A DNA stretch of 64,000 nt from Paguma larvata (lineage: Eukaryota; Chordata; Mammalia; Carnivora; Viverridae): assembly GCA_030068075.1 (NCBI GenBank), contig CM057828.1, positions 111,093,699 to 111,157,698 on the forward strand. The letters are read 5' to 3'. Under the pieces are notes generated by a model. That model ran no database searches, was not told where the DNA came from, and was given only the letters and a program-made list of their open reading frames with translations. The position numbers were made by a program, and so were the translations under genes. Below, piece after piece: positions 35,479-45,368 of the stretch (positions are counted from its first letter, which is position 1; each line of letters begins with the position of its first letter).

Positions 35479-35859
35479 TTAGAGACAGCACAGTTACAAG
35501 AGAAAACAAGTACAGTAGTAACAAAAACCTATAAACCACTAGTTTAAGAAATAGTGTTGCATTGACTTTATGGTACAAATAACACAAGTTTAATTTCTGA
35601 GATTCCTAGTAGAAGTTTCAGAAGGAGCCTGTGCATTCTATTTCTTTTGGTTGACTATGAAACCAATGAACTTCCAGCAGAAAGGCCCACTGGCATGCCA
35701 TCAGATGCTTAGGAAATCATTAGGTTTTATACTTGAGCGAATTTCATTATGACTTTAGGAATGTAAGATTTTGATAACATTTTAAAATAATACCTTTTCT
35801 TCCTTACGGGCTTAGAGACTAGTGCCTCATTTAGTGGGATGGAAAGCATGTGATATTTG

Positions 35860-36012
35860 AGTACAGGCATATCATAGTTGGGCAACTTTAGGCAGACTAT
35901 TTAGCCTCTCTGAACCTCAGTTTCTTCATCTGTAATATGGGGGTAATGATGACACCCGACCTGTGAGGGTTCAATTTACGTCACCGAAGGCCTTAGTCTG
36001 ATGCCTGGCATC
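35860..36012 (+). repeat. MIR element
   Basis: 'GCCTCTCTGAACCTCAGTTT', CTTCATCTGTAATATGGGGG, and 'AGTCTGATGCCTGGCAT' appear in forward MIR order. Confidence 0.85.
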
Positions 36013-36279
36013 CAGGAGGACACAAGGCCGAATTCTTGATCCAGGCTTCAGCTGGGGTTGAATGGGGCCTTTGCAGTCATCATGACACACGTCAAGCTTC
36101 TGCTTACACACACCCACCAGCAGGAAAGCTCTATTCTCCAGGCAGCACCTTCCATTTCAGAGAGGTCTAATTATTATAAAATTAAGGGAGCTAAAATCAA
36201 CCTGCCTCATTTCACGCTGGTCCCCTGCTCTTCCTCTAAGCATAGTCAAATGTTCTTTCTCCCGATGGCTCTTCAAACA
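36013..36279. other. No recognised feature
   Basis: Covered by an open frame of 168 codons (36058-36564, +), the longest non-repeat frame here. It has no recognisable domain, and its last part overlaps a possible LINE relic, so I do not call it a gene. Confidence 0.45.
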
Positions 36280-36400
36280 TCTGAAAACTTCTGTCTTTCT
36301 CAGTCTTCTTTTCTCCAGACTGAACATCATCACATCCTTCTTGGCGTTTCGAGCCCTGCCCTACTGCTCATTTTCCTTCGGACACAAAGAGAATCTAGTT
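36280..36400. repeat. Possible CR1/L3-type LINE relic
   Basis: 'CTTCTTTTCTCCAGACTGAA' followed by a spaced 'CTCATTTTCCTTCGGACAC' recalls the conserved 3' part of CR1/L3 LINEs ('...ctccaggctgaaca...cctctggacac'). Very old and short. Confidence 0.35.
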
Positions 36401-37900
36401 CTGGGTATCATAGGACCAGGTCAGGTCCAAACCACAAAACGGATACACTTTTCCTCTCCATTCCCACTTTTTGGTGTGTTCGTGTGTTAGTTTACCAGGC
36501 CTCGCTGTATGTGACATCCTCATGTTCTACCATTTCAATGCTTTTTCATTTGCTTGCTACCTGACCCACCCATGACATCAGTCATTGTATGTGCCCATTG
36601 CCAGCTGAGCAAACAGCCTTGGACAGAAGGCAATGCTCTGTCAGCTCTCTACAGTTCTGTATTTCTCCATGTCTTTAGTATTACATTAGATGCCGCGACA
36701 TTGACTGCTAGGTTTAGTCTGATGAGTAAGTTAGAACTGCATCAGCTTAGGAAGTGTCTGTGCTCATCTGAAAAGTTGGTGAGTCACTGCCTTCTCTCTG
36801 GTAAGCTAACGTGAATGTTCGCTTAGCGCAGTTTTGGAGCAAGCTGTGGCCTTTGCCCTAGATTGCAGTCAGCCTACCGACACTTTCCCTGTTGCTGCCT
36901 TTCCACAATCGTTAGACGTTTCAGTGTCCCAGAGGTCAGGACACTCAGAGTTATTAGTCACCGCTGGCACATTTCCATTTCGGACCCAGAGAGCTACAGG
37001 AACTTCCGCTTTGAGTTCTCCAAAGCATTTTGAAACTGTGAACTAAGGAAAACACACAGATAGTTTCAGGTGAAACATCTTTTTCTCCAGTTCTAGAAAA
37101 AAAAAAAAAAAATCCCTGGAGTTTCACAGGTGACTTCACACGCCTTTTTACTTTTCCAAGTGGAACTCAGAATGAAACTCTTTGTAGCCCTTCTGGGGGA
37201 TTGCTTTTCTTTCCACTTTTGGGTGTCTTTCATGGACTGTTTGGGAAAACACATCACATCATAGAGCCCTAGTTGGGGTTTTTACGAAGCGTCATGAGCA
37301 TGCGTTCTTTTCTGAGTTTGTTGCCAGCTCTGCATGGGCAGGAAGCAGTGTGCCTGAGCTCCCAGAATGAGCACCAGAATTTAATGACCCTGGCTGGCGC
37401 AAGCCTGCTCTTACCAGCCTCTTCTGTATTCCTTCTGTGGAAAGGATTCCCGACTGCCGCTTCCTGCTTGTGGAAGTGGGGATGCCTACAGAATACTCCT
37501 CCTTTATTCAGGCATGTGGCTCAAGAAGCAGTAAGCCTCCATGTGGTCGGGCTCTGGGACTGGCAGGAGAGCTTGGTCCTCTGAAAAAGACCTGGAGGCT
37601 GTTGGAGAAGTCCACAGGCTTGTAATGATTAGTGACTTGGGAGGGACAGCAGGAATGATGACAGCCGGATGCCATGCCTTGAGCAGCCCTGCCTGATATT
37701 CCCCCAGACCTCAAATGGGACCCAGCCTCCATCATAAACAAGGAGGCACTTTGTCACGTGTGTCAGCCTGGAGACCCAGCCTGGTGATGTAGGAGCTCAT
37801 GCCATTGTAGGTGCCTAGGGTGGAGGCTGGGATACCTGGTCTGGAGTAAGGACTTACCCTCAGAAAGTACTGAAATGTCCCTTCTGCTTCAGGCTTTAAA
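36401..37900. other. Low-copy sequence, no gene supported
   Basis: No named repeat over about 1.5 kb. Several overlapping frames of 60-103 codons exist on both strands without family resemblance. An A-run lies at 37097-37111. Confidence 0.5.
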
Positions 37901-37915
37901 AACATATGTATTGTT

Positions 37916-38369
37916 ATAGGGGTCCTAAATGGCTCAGTCGGTTAAGTGTCTGACTCTTGATTTCAGCTCAGGTCATGATCTCACCGTCACTGATATCAGG
38001 TTATGATCTCACGGTGTCATGACTGAGCTCAGCACTGGGCGTGGAGTCTGCTTGAGATTCTCTCTCTCCCTCTCCCTCTGCCCCTCCCCAACTTGCATGC
38101 ACACACCCGCACTATCTCTCTCTCTCTTTTTTTTTAAATTTTTTAACGTTTATTTATTTTTGAGAGACAGAGCACGAGCAGGGGAGGGACAGAGAGAGAG
38201 GGAGACACAGAATCTGAAGCAGGCTCCAGGCTCCGAGCTGTCAGCACAGAACCCCACTCGGGGCTTGAACCCACGAACTGTGAGATCATGACCTGAGCCG
38301 AAGTCAGCTGCTTAACTGACTGAGCCACTCAGGCACCCCCATCTCTCTCTCAAAAAAAGTAAAAAAAAA
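37916..38369 (+). mobile_element. CanSINE, host of a nested SINE
   Basis: Forward SINE (head GGTCCTAAATGGCTCAGTCG) split by the reverse SINE at 38128-38340; its tail resumes as ATCTCTCTCTCAAAAAAAG. Exact target duplication ATATGTATTGTT at 37904-37915 and 38370-38381. The body has an extra copy of the TCATGATCTCAC segment. Confidence 0.94.
38128..38340 (-). mobile_element. CanSINE nested in a SINE
   Basis: Complete reverse SINE, T-run to CACTCAGGCACCCCC, inserted in the CT-rich part of the surrounding forward SINE. ATCTCTCTCTC flanks both sides. Confidence 0.95.
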
Positions 38370-38511
38370 ATATGTATTGTTTCTCTTACTACAAAAGCCA
38401 TGTATATTTGTACTAAAATTTATTGTGAAAAGTACTGGAAAGCAAACAGAAGACAAATGTTATCCCAGTTCAGACAATTACTACTACTAGTTTGATAGCT
38501 CTTTCTAGATA

Positions 38512-38541
38512 CAATATATATGTATATATATACATATATAT
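38512..38541. repeat. AT-rich palindrome
   Basis: ATATATGTATATATATACAT is self-complementary; it can extrude a small cruciform. Confidence 0.8.
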
Positions 38542-38544
38542 TCA

Positions 38545-38770
38545 CTATTTCATTTATCAAAAAATACTTGCAGAGTATAGAATAGTGAGGGAAACATGGC
38601 CCCTGCCCTCAAGAAGCGAAGGGATTGATGGGGGAATCAGGTGATAAGTAGATGAGCAATACATAATTACAAAATGTTGAGCTCTGTGAAGGAACATGGT
38701 GCTTTGGCAGAGAAGAACCGCCTACCTGCTCAGGGTATCACTGGGAGGGACACTGCGCAGGAGCAAGAAC
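38545..38770 (-). repeat. L2-like fragment
   Basis: 'GCCCCTGCCCTCAAGAAGCG' and 'AGGTGATAAGTAGATGAGCA' are typical of reverse LINE2. Confidence 0.5.
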
Positions 38771-39239
38771 TAGAAGGATTAGGCCAGAAGGAGAAGGAGC
38801 CTCAGGAAGGGAGACTGACACATGGAGACATAGTGCATTCTGGGAACCGGAAGAAAGTCAGTGTGGCTCAAGGTTCTCGGGCAAGAGAGAAGAAACTGAG
38901 GAAAATGAAGATGGAGTGGTGGGGAGAAGTTGGATAACATGTCAAATGATAACATATTTTTAGTGTCGTATTCTGTATATTCAGTTAATCAGACATGCAT
39001 ATTTACATATATATTGTGTTAATGGGATTATACCATATACAGGGCCAGGCCACATCACTTTTTGAGACCTCTATCATATTAAGAAATAAAATATGACTTT
39101 TAGCACCCATATTGTGGTCTCCGAATATTTTTTCCCACTAAAAAGCATAACAGCCCTTGAGGAAATGAGTGAATCCAAGTCTGGAATAGGAAATCCACAA
39201 GATGAATCTGAGACATCTTTTCTGACAGAAGGAAGCCAT
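38771..39239. other. No recognised feature
   Basis: Low-copy sequence; nothing supportable. Confidence 0.5.
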
Positions 39240-39365
39240 CAAAACCACTGAAACTAGGCAGATTGTGGTGATCATTTTACAATATATTCAAATATCAAAT
39301 CGTTATATTGTACACCTGAAACTAACATGAGGTTATACGTCAATTATTTCTCAATTAAAGAAACA
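39240..39365 (+). mobile_element. LINE-1 3'-end fragment
   Basis: 'GATTGTGGTGATCATTTTAC', TTGTACACCTGAAACTAACA, and CAATTATTTCTCAATTAAAG are the last 125 bases of a LINE-1 3' UTR like that at 22500-22866. Strongly 5'-truncated. Confidence 0.85.
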
Positions 39366-39792
39366 CACACATAATAGCCATGTCACAATGACTTTGAAAA
39401 CAGCTTGAGGAGGTTCCCTGTGGTCAAATACCAAACAATTTGAGCATCGGTGAGAATAACAATAGCAGTACATTGACACATGCAACTCTATTCCCATTTA
39501 TGAGTTCCTAGTGATACTAAACACTTTTTTGTTAATTACCTTTGGAGGATTCTAGGTGCTGTGGTTAACCAGATATTGATGGAGGGAAGCTTCTCTTTGC
39601 AAAAGTCTTCCAGAAGGGATGACAGAATTAGAATCTCCTCATTTTGCAGCCTTAGTGAATTAATGTATCTTAGCAATGACCGTCAATGCGATTAACCTCA
39701 CAAAAGAGAGACCACTGGACGTTATGTTGCTCCTAATAGAAGAACTTACGAAGTAGTCTTGTTAAAAGAGTGACCTCGAATATACTTGATAA
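39366..39792. other. No recognised feature
   Basis: Low-copy sequence; nothing supportable. Confidence 0.5.
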
Positions 39793-39870
39793 TGTGTGTT
39801 TTTAATACATTTAAAAAATTTTTATTAAAAATTATTTTTAATGTTTATTTATTGGGGGGGAGGGGCAGAG
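39793..39870 (-). mobile_element. 5'-truncated CanSINE with shared 3' tail
   Basis: A short reverse SINE end (AATGTTTATTTATT then GGGGGAGGGGCAGAGA) preceded by TGTGTGTTTTTAATACATTT and A/T runs. The same tail sits beside the SINE at 40735, see findings. Confidence 0.7.
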
Positions 39871-40204
39871 ACAACTAATTGAAGTACCTGTTTATGGGAA
39901 ACACGGGGCACACAGGAGCATGTTAAACAACACCATGGGCAAGCAGTACGTGAAATCTTGTTGGTTTCTCTATGTATTCCATTGTACGGGTGTTCTTCCA
40001 TGTGTCTAATTTGAAGGAAATTCGGTTGTTTCCAGTTTTTCGCTAGGATAAATAATTCTGTTTTAAGCATTTCGTGTACGTGTTTCGATGTCAATATAAA
40101 TGTTCATTTCCCTTGGGGAAATAAGTCGGAGCGCGGATTGCTGGGCCAAATGGCGTATGTTTAATTTTATTAGAAACGCCAAAACATCATAACAGCCATG
40201 CAAT

Positions 40205-40312
40205 AAAACGGGACTTTCCTCAGGGTGGTTGTGAGGATTAAGTGAGTTAATATGTACAAAGTGCTTATAACAGTGCCTGGCACTCAATAAATGTTAGCAA
40301 TTATCATTACCA
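40205..40312 (+). repeat. MIR 3' part
   Basis: 'GGTTGTGAGGATTAAGTGAG', AGTGCCTGGCACTCAATAAA, and TGTTAGCAATTATCATTACC match the MIR end. Confidence 0.85.
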
Positions 40313-40698
40313 TCATTACCGATATTACTAGGCTGGAGCACAACCTCTTTACACACAAGGAAGGCAGCCCAGGAATCAGTAATATTCACACGCACTGGCC
40401 TGCTGCTGGTGGTGCCCAGGACGACGCTGCTTCTGCCAGTGGTCCAGAAGGTACTGGGCTGTGGGACCAGCCCCTGCCAGCAAAGATCCCGTGTGGTTGC
40501 AGTAGAGTGTTTTAGCCGACATGGCTCTCTGAGCTGCTCAGATTTTGCTGGTTTTTGTTTCTAGGAGGAGAAGAGAAGGAAGGAAAAGATAATTTTGTGG
40601 TAACCCTGTGGACACTAGGAATCACTGAATTTGAATATTAAAAGAGATTTTTATTACCTAGTGCACATATTAAACTGCATATTAATTATATTCCATTC
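40313..40698. other. No recognised feature
   Basis: Low-copy sequence. A 74-codon frame at 40291-40515 begins in MIR and is not credible as a gene. Confidence 0.5.
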
Positions 40699-40734
40699 TG
40701 TGTGTTTTTAATACATTTAAAAAATTTTTTAAAA

Positions 40735-40924
40735 AATATTTTTAATGTTTATTTATTTTTGAGGGGACAGGGAGGGACAGAGAGAGGAGACACAGAATCT
40801 GAAGCAGGCTCCAGGCCCTTAGCTGTCAACACAGAGCCCAACGTGGGGCTCGAACTCATGGAGCAAGAGATCATGACCTGAGCTGAAGTCAGACGTTCAA
40901 CCGACAAAGACATCCAGGTGCACC
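40735..40924 (-). mobile_element. CanSINE
   Basis: Reverse SINE: TTTTAATGTTTATTTATTTT, GGAGACACAGAATCTGAAGC, head ending CATCCAGGTGCACC. Its tail is preceded by the 31-base TGTGTG...TTTTT stretch also found at 39793. Confidence 0.94.
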
Positions 40925-40964
40925 AATATATTTTTAAAGATAGACTTTGTTCCTTACTTTTTAA

Positions 40965-41395
40965 AGTTTATTTATTTATTTTGAGTAGCGCCTGGGTGGC
41001 TCAGTCAGTTAAGTGTCTGACTTTCAGCTTAGGTCATGATCTCGTGGGTTGTGAGTTCGAGCTCCGTGTCAGGCTCTGTGCTGACAGCTCAGAGCCTGGA
41101 GCCTGCTTTGGATTCTGTGTCTCCCTCTCTTTCTGTTCCTCCCCTGCTCATGCTCTGTCTCTCTCTCTCTCATAAATAAATAAACATTTAAAAAATTAAA
41201 AAAATTTTTTTAAATTATTTTGTGAGAGAGAAATAAAATGTGGATGGGGGAGGGGCAGAAAGAGAGGGAGAGAGAGTACCCCAAGCAGGCTCCCCGATGT
41301 CAGTGCAGAGCCAGATGTGGGGCTTCATTTCACAATAGTGAGATCATGGCCTGAGCTAAAACCAAGAGTCCGACGCTTAACCAACCAAGCACCTC
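40965..41395 (-). mobile_element. CanSINE, host of a nested SINE
   Basis: Reverse SINE whose tail (AAAGTTTATTTATTTTGAG) is at 40965-40985 and whose body resumes at about 41215, ending 'AACCAACCAAGCACCTCTAG'. A forward SINE is inserted within the tail. Confidence 0.9.
40986..41214 (+). mobile_element. CanSINE nested in a SINE
   Basis: Forward SINE starting TAGCGCCTGGGTGGCTCAG, with near-consensus CTCTGTGCTGACAGCTCAGA and a mixed A/T tail. Confidence 0.94.
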
Positions 41396-42650
41396 TAGAT
41401 TTTATTCTTTAGAACAGTCTTAGATTTACGGAAAAATTGAGAAGGTAGTACAGAGAGTTCCCATACACCCTGTACCAAATCGTCCCTATTATGAACATCT
41501 TACATTAATATGATACATTTGTTATCATGAATGAATGAATGTTGACACATTATTATTTATTAAAGGTTGTACTTTATTCATATTTTCTTAGTTTTTACCA
41601 GATGTGTCTTTTGTTTCAAGGTCCCACCCAAGATACTACATTATGTTTATTTGTCATGTCTTGTTAAGCTCCTCTTGGCTATGACAGTCCCAGACTTTCC
41701 TTGTTTTTGATGACGTTGACAATTTTGAGGAGTACCTGTGGTCAGTTTCCTTGTAGAATATTCCTCTGTTGGGATTTGTCTGATATTTTTTTTCTCATGG
41801 CTGCACTGGGACTATGGGGCAGCGGGGGAGAAAACCATGTAAGTGAATACCATCCTCATCACATCGTATCAGGGGCACATGCTATCAACGTAACTGATCA
41901 AATGTTGGCGATCATTTCCATCACATGGCTGAAGTAGCATTAGTCAGGTTTCTCTCCTGTAAAGTTGCTCTCCTCTCCTCATGGTCCCCTTTGGAAGGAA
42001 GCCACTCTGCAGAATGCACACTTCAGGAGGGGGGAGTCATGTTTCACCTCTTGGAATATTGAGTATTTACATAAACTATTTGGATTTCTTCAGTGTAGAT
42101 TTGCTGCTTCTTACCCAATTGTTTGTTTATGCCATTGCATTTGTTTAAGTTTTATTTGTACTTATTTTGAGAGAAGCATGAGCAGGAGAGCGGGAGAGGG
42201 AGAGAGAGAGAGAGAGAGGGAGAATCTCCAGCAGGCTCCTCACAGTCAGTGCAGAGCCTGACATGGGCTCGAACTCATGAACCCCGAGATCATAACCTGA
42301 ACTGAAGTCAGACACTCAACTGACTGAGCCACTCAGGCGTCCCTGTTTATTCCATCATTTATAGCAGTATTGACTTGTGTTATTTATACATTCTGTGTTA
42401 ATCTTTTAAAAGTTTATGTATTTCTAAACCTAGGCATTTAGGTTGTTCTTTTTGTTGTATTAGAAAGAATATTATAATGAACAGTGTGTTTAGTTTTTGC
42501 TGAAAGCCTTTGGTTATCTATTTAGTATATACCTCTAAAAATAGAATGTTGGAGCAGAAAATATGAACATTTTAATGTTTTTTTTGGTTTGTTTTGTTTG
42601 TTCGTTTGTTTGTTTGTTTTTTGCTGTGCACTGCCAAGCTGTTTGCTAGG
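41396..42650 (-). repeat. L1M 3' UTR and ORF2 end, antisense
   Basis: 'GATTTACGGAAAAATTGAGA', 'TTTCAAGGTCCCACCCAAGA', 'GGCTATGACAGTCCCAGACT', 'GTTGGGATTTGTCTGATAT', and 'GTTTCACCTCTTGGAATATT' appear in the order of an old L1MC/L1ME-type 3' UTR. A SINE interrupts it at 42145-42343, and the young L1 at 42664 lies at its end; 43060-43270 may be its continuation. Confidence 0.82.
42145..42343 (-). mobile_element. CanSINE
   Basis: Reverse SINE with a long (AG)n run and head ending GAGCCACTCAGGCGTCCC, inserted in the L1M 3' UTR. Confidence 0.93.
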
Positions 42651-42663
42651 TACACTAAACTTT

Positions 42664-42761
42664 GCCTTTTTCTTCTTCTCCTTCTTCCTCTTCTTCTCCT
42701 TCTTCTTCTTCTTCTTCTTCTTCTTCTTCTTCTTCTTCTTCTTCTTCTTCTTCTTCTTCTT
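42664..42761 (+). repeat. (CTT)n tract
   Basis: Nearly 100 bases of TTC/CTT units with a few CTC interruptions at the start. It is the expanded (GAA)n tail of the adjoining LINE-1 on the reverse strand; reverse-strand frames encode only arginine runs. Confidence 0.97.
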
Positions 42762-43054
42762 TTAAAATAATTTATTGTCAATTTGGTTTCCATACAACAC
42801 CCAGTGCTCATCCCAACAAGTGCCCTCCTCTGTGTCTGTCACCCACTCTCCTCCCTCCCACACCCCCCTCATCCCTCAGTTTGTTCTTAGTCTTTCAGAA
42901 TCTCTTATGTTTTGTCTCCCTCTCTCTCTGTGTCTTTTTTTCTTTCCCCTCTTCCCCTCCCCCATGGTTTTCTTCTAGGTCTCTCAGAATCCACCTATGC
43001 ATGGAAACATACGATATCTGTCTTTCTCTGACTGACTTATTTCACTTAGCATAA
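42664..43054 (-). mobile_element. Young felid-type LINE-1, 5'-truncated, with (CTT)n tail
   Basis: Antisense tail (CTT)n to 42761, then TTTATTGTCAATTTGGTTTC, 'CAACACCCAGTGCTCATCCC', 'CACCCCCCTCATCCCTCAGT', and 'CTGACTTATTTCACTTAGCA', the 3' UTR order of modern carnivore L1. About 290 bases plus tail remain. Frames of 130 and 67 codons on the + strand come from this UTR and the repeat and are not genes. Possible duplications AACTTTGCCTT and AGCTTTGTCTT. Confidence 0.88.
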
Positions 43055-43297
43055 GCGAAATAAGCTTTGTCTTCTATCTGAAGACTGTGGCATTGCCTGT
43101 CTCAACACATGTTTGTGAGTATTAAGCCTTAAAACTCATTTAAAGCTTTGTTAAACTGATAGGGAAAATGTCTCACCCATTCCAGCAATGAGTAGTATTA
43201 AATTTTAAGAGTATTTGCCAAGATGATAGAAAAAAGAAGTGTGGATATTTCGATTTGTGTTTTATCACCAATTGAGGGTACACGATTTCGCTTCTTT

Positions 43298-43500
43298 CAA
43301 AAAAAGTTTTTAAGTTTATTTATTTTGAGAGAGACAGAGACAGTGTGAGCAGGGGAGGGGCAGAGAGAGAGGTAGAGAGAAAATCTCAAGCAGGCTCTGC
43401 ACTGTCAGTGTGGGGTTCAAACTCATAAAACTGTGAGATTATGACCTGAGTTGAAACCAGGAGTTGGATGCTTACCTGACAGATCCACCCAGGTGCTCCG
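43298..43500 (-). mobile_element. CanSINE
   Basis: Reverse SINE; TTTTTAAGTTTATTTATTTT tail side, part of the central segment missing, head ending ATCCACCCAGGTGCTCC. Flanks TTTCGCTTCTTT and TTTTTGCTTCTTT. Confidence 0.93.
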
Positions 43501-43936
43501 TTTTTGCTTCTTTGTAGTTCTCTGGTCTCAGGCTCACTACTGAACCATGGTTTGGCTATTACAGAGCACCCCTCTTCTTCTAGATCTGTAGGGTCTCTCA
43601 GATATGAAAAATCATGAAGAAAAAGTGTCGGGTATAATTTTGCCATAAGGAAGAAATGGTAGTTTCACCCCTTCTATGATGACTCCACAGTGTGACTCAG
43701 GATAGTCTGGAATGGCACTGACTGGGATCATAGACAAAGGAGGAACTTTTATGATTTTCCTGAAGACCTGAATTGGAAACTCCACTTACGTTCATTCACT
43801 CAACAATTTTGTACTTTATCTAGACACTAAGCTGTTCATTCCCTGTACAATGGTGAATATTGCGTCTACCTACCTGGGAAGACCCTATAAACTATTAAGT
43901 GTAGTTAATCAGAACTTTTAATAATACACCTAATTT
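43501..43936. other. No recognised feature
   Basis: Low-copy sequence; nothing supportable. Confidence 0.5.
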
Positions 43937-44074
43937 GGGGCACCTGGGTGGTTCAGTCTGTTAAGCCACCAACTCTTGATTTTGGCTCAGGTCATGATCT
44001 CATGGTTCCTGAGTTTGAGCCCTGCGTCAGGCTCTGCACTGACAGCATAGAGCCTGCTTGGGATTCACTCTCAT
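43937..44074 (+). mobile_element. CanSINE, 3'-truncated
   Basis: Forward SINE head GGGGCACCTGGGTGGTTCAG through CTTGGGATTCACTCTC, where it stops without a CT-rich segment or A-tail; LTR-like sequence follows directly. Confidence 0.92.
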
Positions 44075-44215
44075 GAATTACCCCAGGTGGGACCAGCATA
44101 AGACTTAACTCGTTGAGCCCAGCCCATATTGACAACCGGAGAATCTTGGACAATAACTAACTAAATTCTGAGGTATTTTATTGCATAACACTAGATAAAT
44201 GATACAACCAACACG
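44075..44215 (+). repeat. LTR 3' fragment (MaLR-like)
   Basis: 'GTTGAGCCCAGCCCATATTG' followed by a 'ctaaattctgaggtattttattgcataacactagataaatgatac' end resembles the polyadenylation-proximal end of MLT1-type LTRs. Confidence 0.5.
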
Positions 44216-44357
44216 GCGTCTTGCTGTTGAGAAGATCGCAGTTGATGTCAGTGTGGAAGAAATCAGCAATAGAATCAGAACAAACCTCCCATCCACTCAA
44301 AACGTTCAAAGATTCAACAGAGCAGATGCTAATATCCTGTTTGAACACATGGATTTG

Positions 44358-44579
44358 TTTTTTTTTTTATTTTTTTAATGTTTATTTATTTTTGAGACAG
44401 AAAGAGACAGAGCATGAGTGGGGGAGGGGCATAGAGAAAGGGAGACACAGAATCTGAAGCAGGCTCCAGGCTCTGAGCCGTCAGCACAGAGCCCCACACA
44501 GGGCTCGAACTCACAGACCGTGAGATCATGACCTGAGCCAAAGTCAGACTCTCAACCGACTGAGCCACCCAGGTGCCCC
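44358..44579 (-). mobile_element. CanSINE
   Basis: Complete reverse SINE from T-run and TTAATGTTTATTTATTTTTG to GAGCCACCCAGGTGCCCC, near consensus. Confidence 0.95.
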
Positions 44580-45080
44580 TGTTTGTTTGTTCTTTTTTTA
44601 TAAAACTGGATGAGCCTGGACTTTAGTCACTCCAGTGTTGTTTCCAACATTTCTTGTCCTTCTATTTTGTCCCTTCTCTTCTTTTTTGTTTCTCTTTTGG
44701 TGACTTCTACTTTTTAGATATTTTAACTCTGCACAACTTCTTCTCTTCACGCGGGGTAATACCAGAATGTTGAAATTTCCTTTCCTTTGTGGACACTCTT
44801 GTAGTTCTTCCATATGTATCTCTATTACTTCTTCTTTTTAATTTCTTAAAGATATCCCTTCATTAGGAAAGAAAAACCTTCTCTAGGTTTCTTAATATTT
44901 ATCTTGATTTCCTCCCAAGAATTAAATAGATAATATTTATAACAATTGTCTGAAATTATAAATATCATTTATATAAATCTCTGTACAGAACCCTGTCTTA
45001 TGTTTAACAGGAATTGGCAATATGAAAAAAAACATCAGAAGTGCATGATAGGAAAAGTTGCTAACTATAACTTGCTCATT
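44580..45080. other. No recognised feature
   Basis: Low-copy AT-rich sequence; nothing supportable. Confidence 0.5.
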
Positions 45081-45091
45081 GATTAGCCTTT

Positions 45092-45149
45092 TTTTTTTCT
45101 TTTTGAGACAGAGAGAGAGAAGGAGAGAGCGAGCACAAGTAGGGGAAGG

Positions 45150-45184
<35 letters not shown>

Positions 45185-45310
45185 CTCAAGCAGGCTCCAT
45201 GCTTTCAGCCCAGAGCCTGACTTGGGGCTCGATCCCATGAACCGTGAAATCATGACCTGAGCCGAAATCAAGAGTCAGACACTGAACCTACTGAGCACCC
45301 AGGCACCCCC
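45092..45310 (-). mobile_element. CanSINE
   Basis: Reverse SINE with a long (GA)n run. Exact duplication GATTAGCCTTT at 45081-45091 and 45311-45321. Confidence 0.95.
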
Positions 45311-45368
45311 GATTAGCCTTTAAATATCATTGTAAAAATGTATCCCTCATTGAAGATTCAACTTTTCT

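Noticed and set aside
36058..36564. Forward frame of 168 codons as a possible gene
   Set aside because: No recognisable domain, no splice structure, and part overlaps a possible CR1/L3 relic. Kept only as something to test.
42572..42811. Reverse frame with a long arginine run
   Set aside because: It is the (CTT)n tail of a LINE-1 read on the reverse strand.
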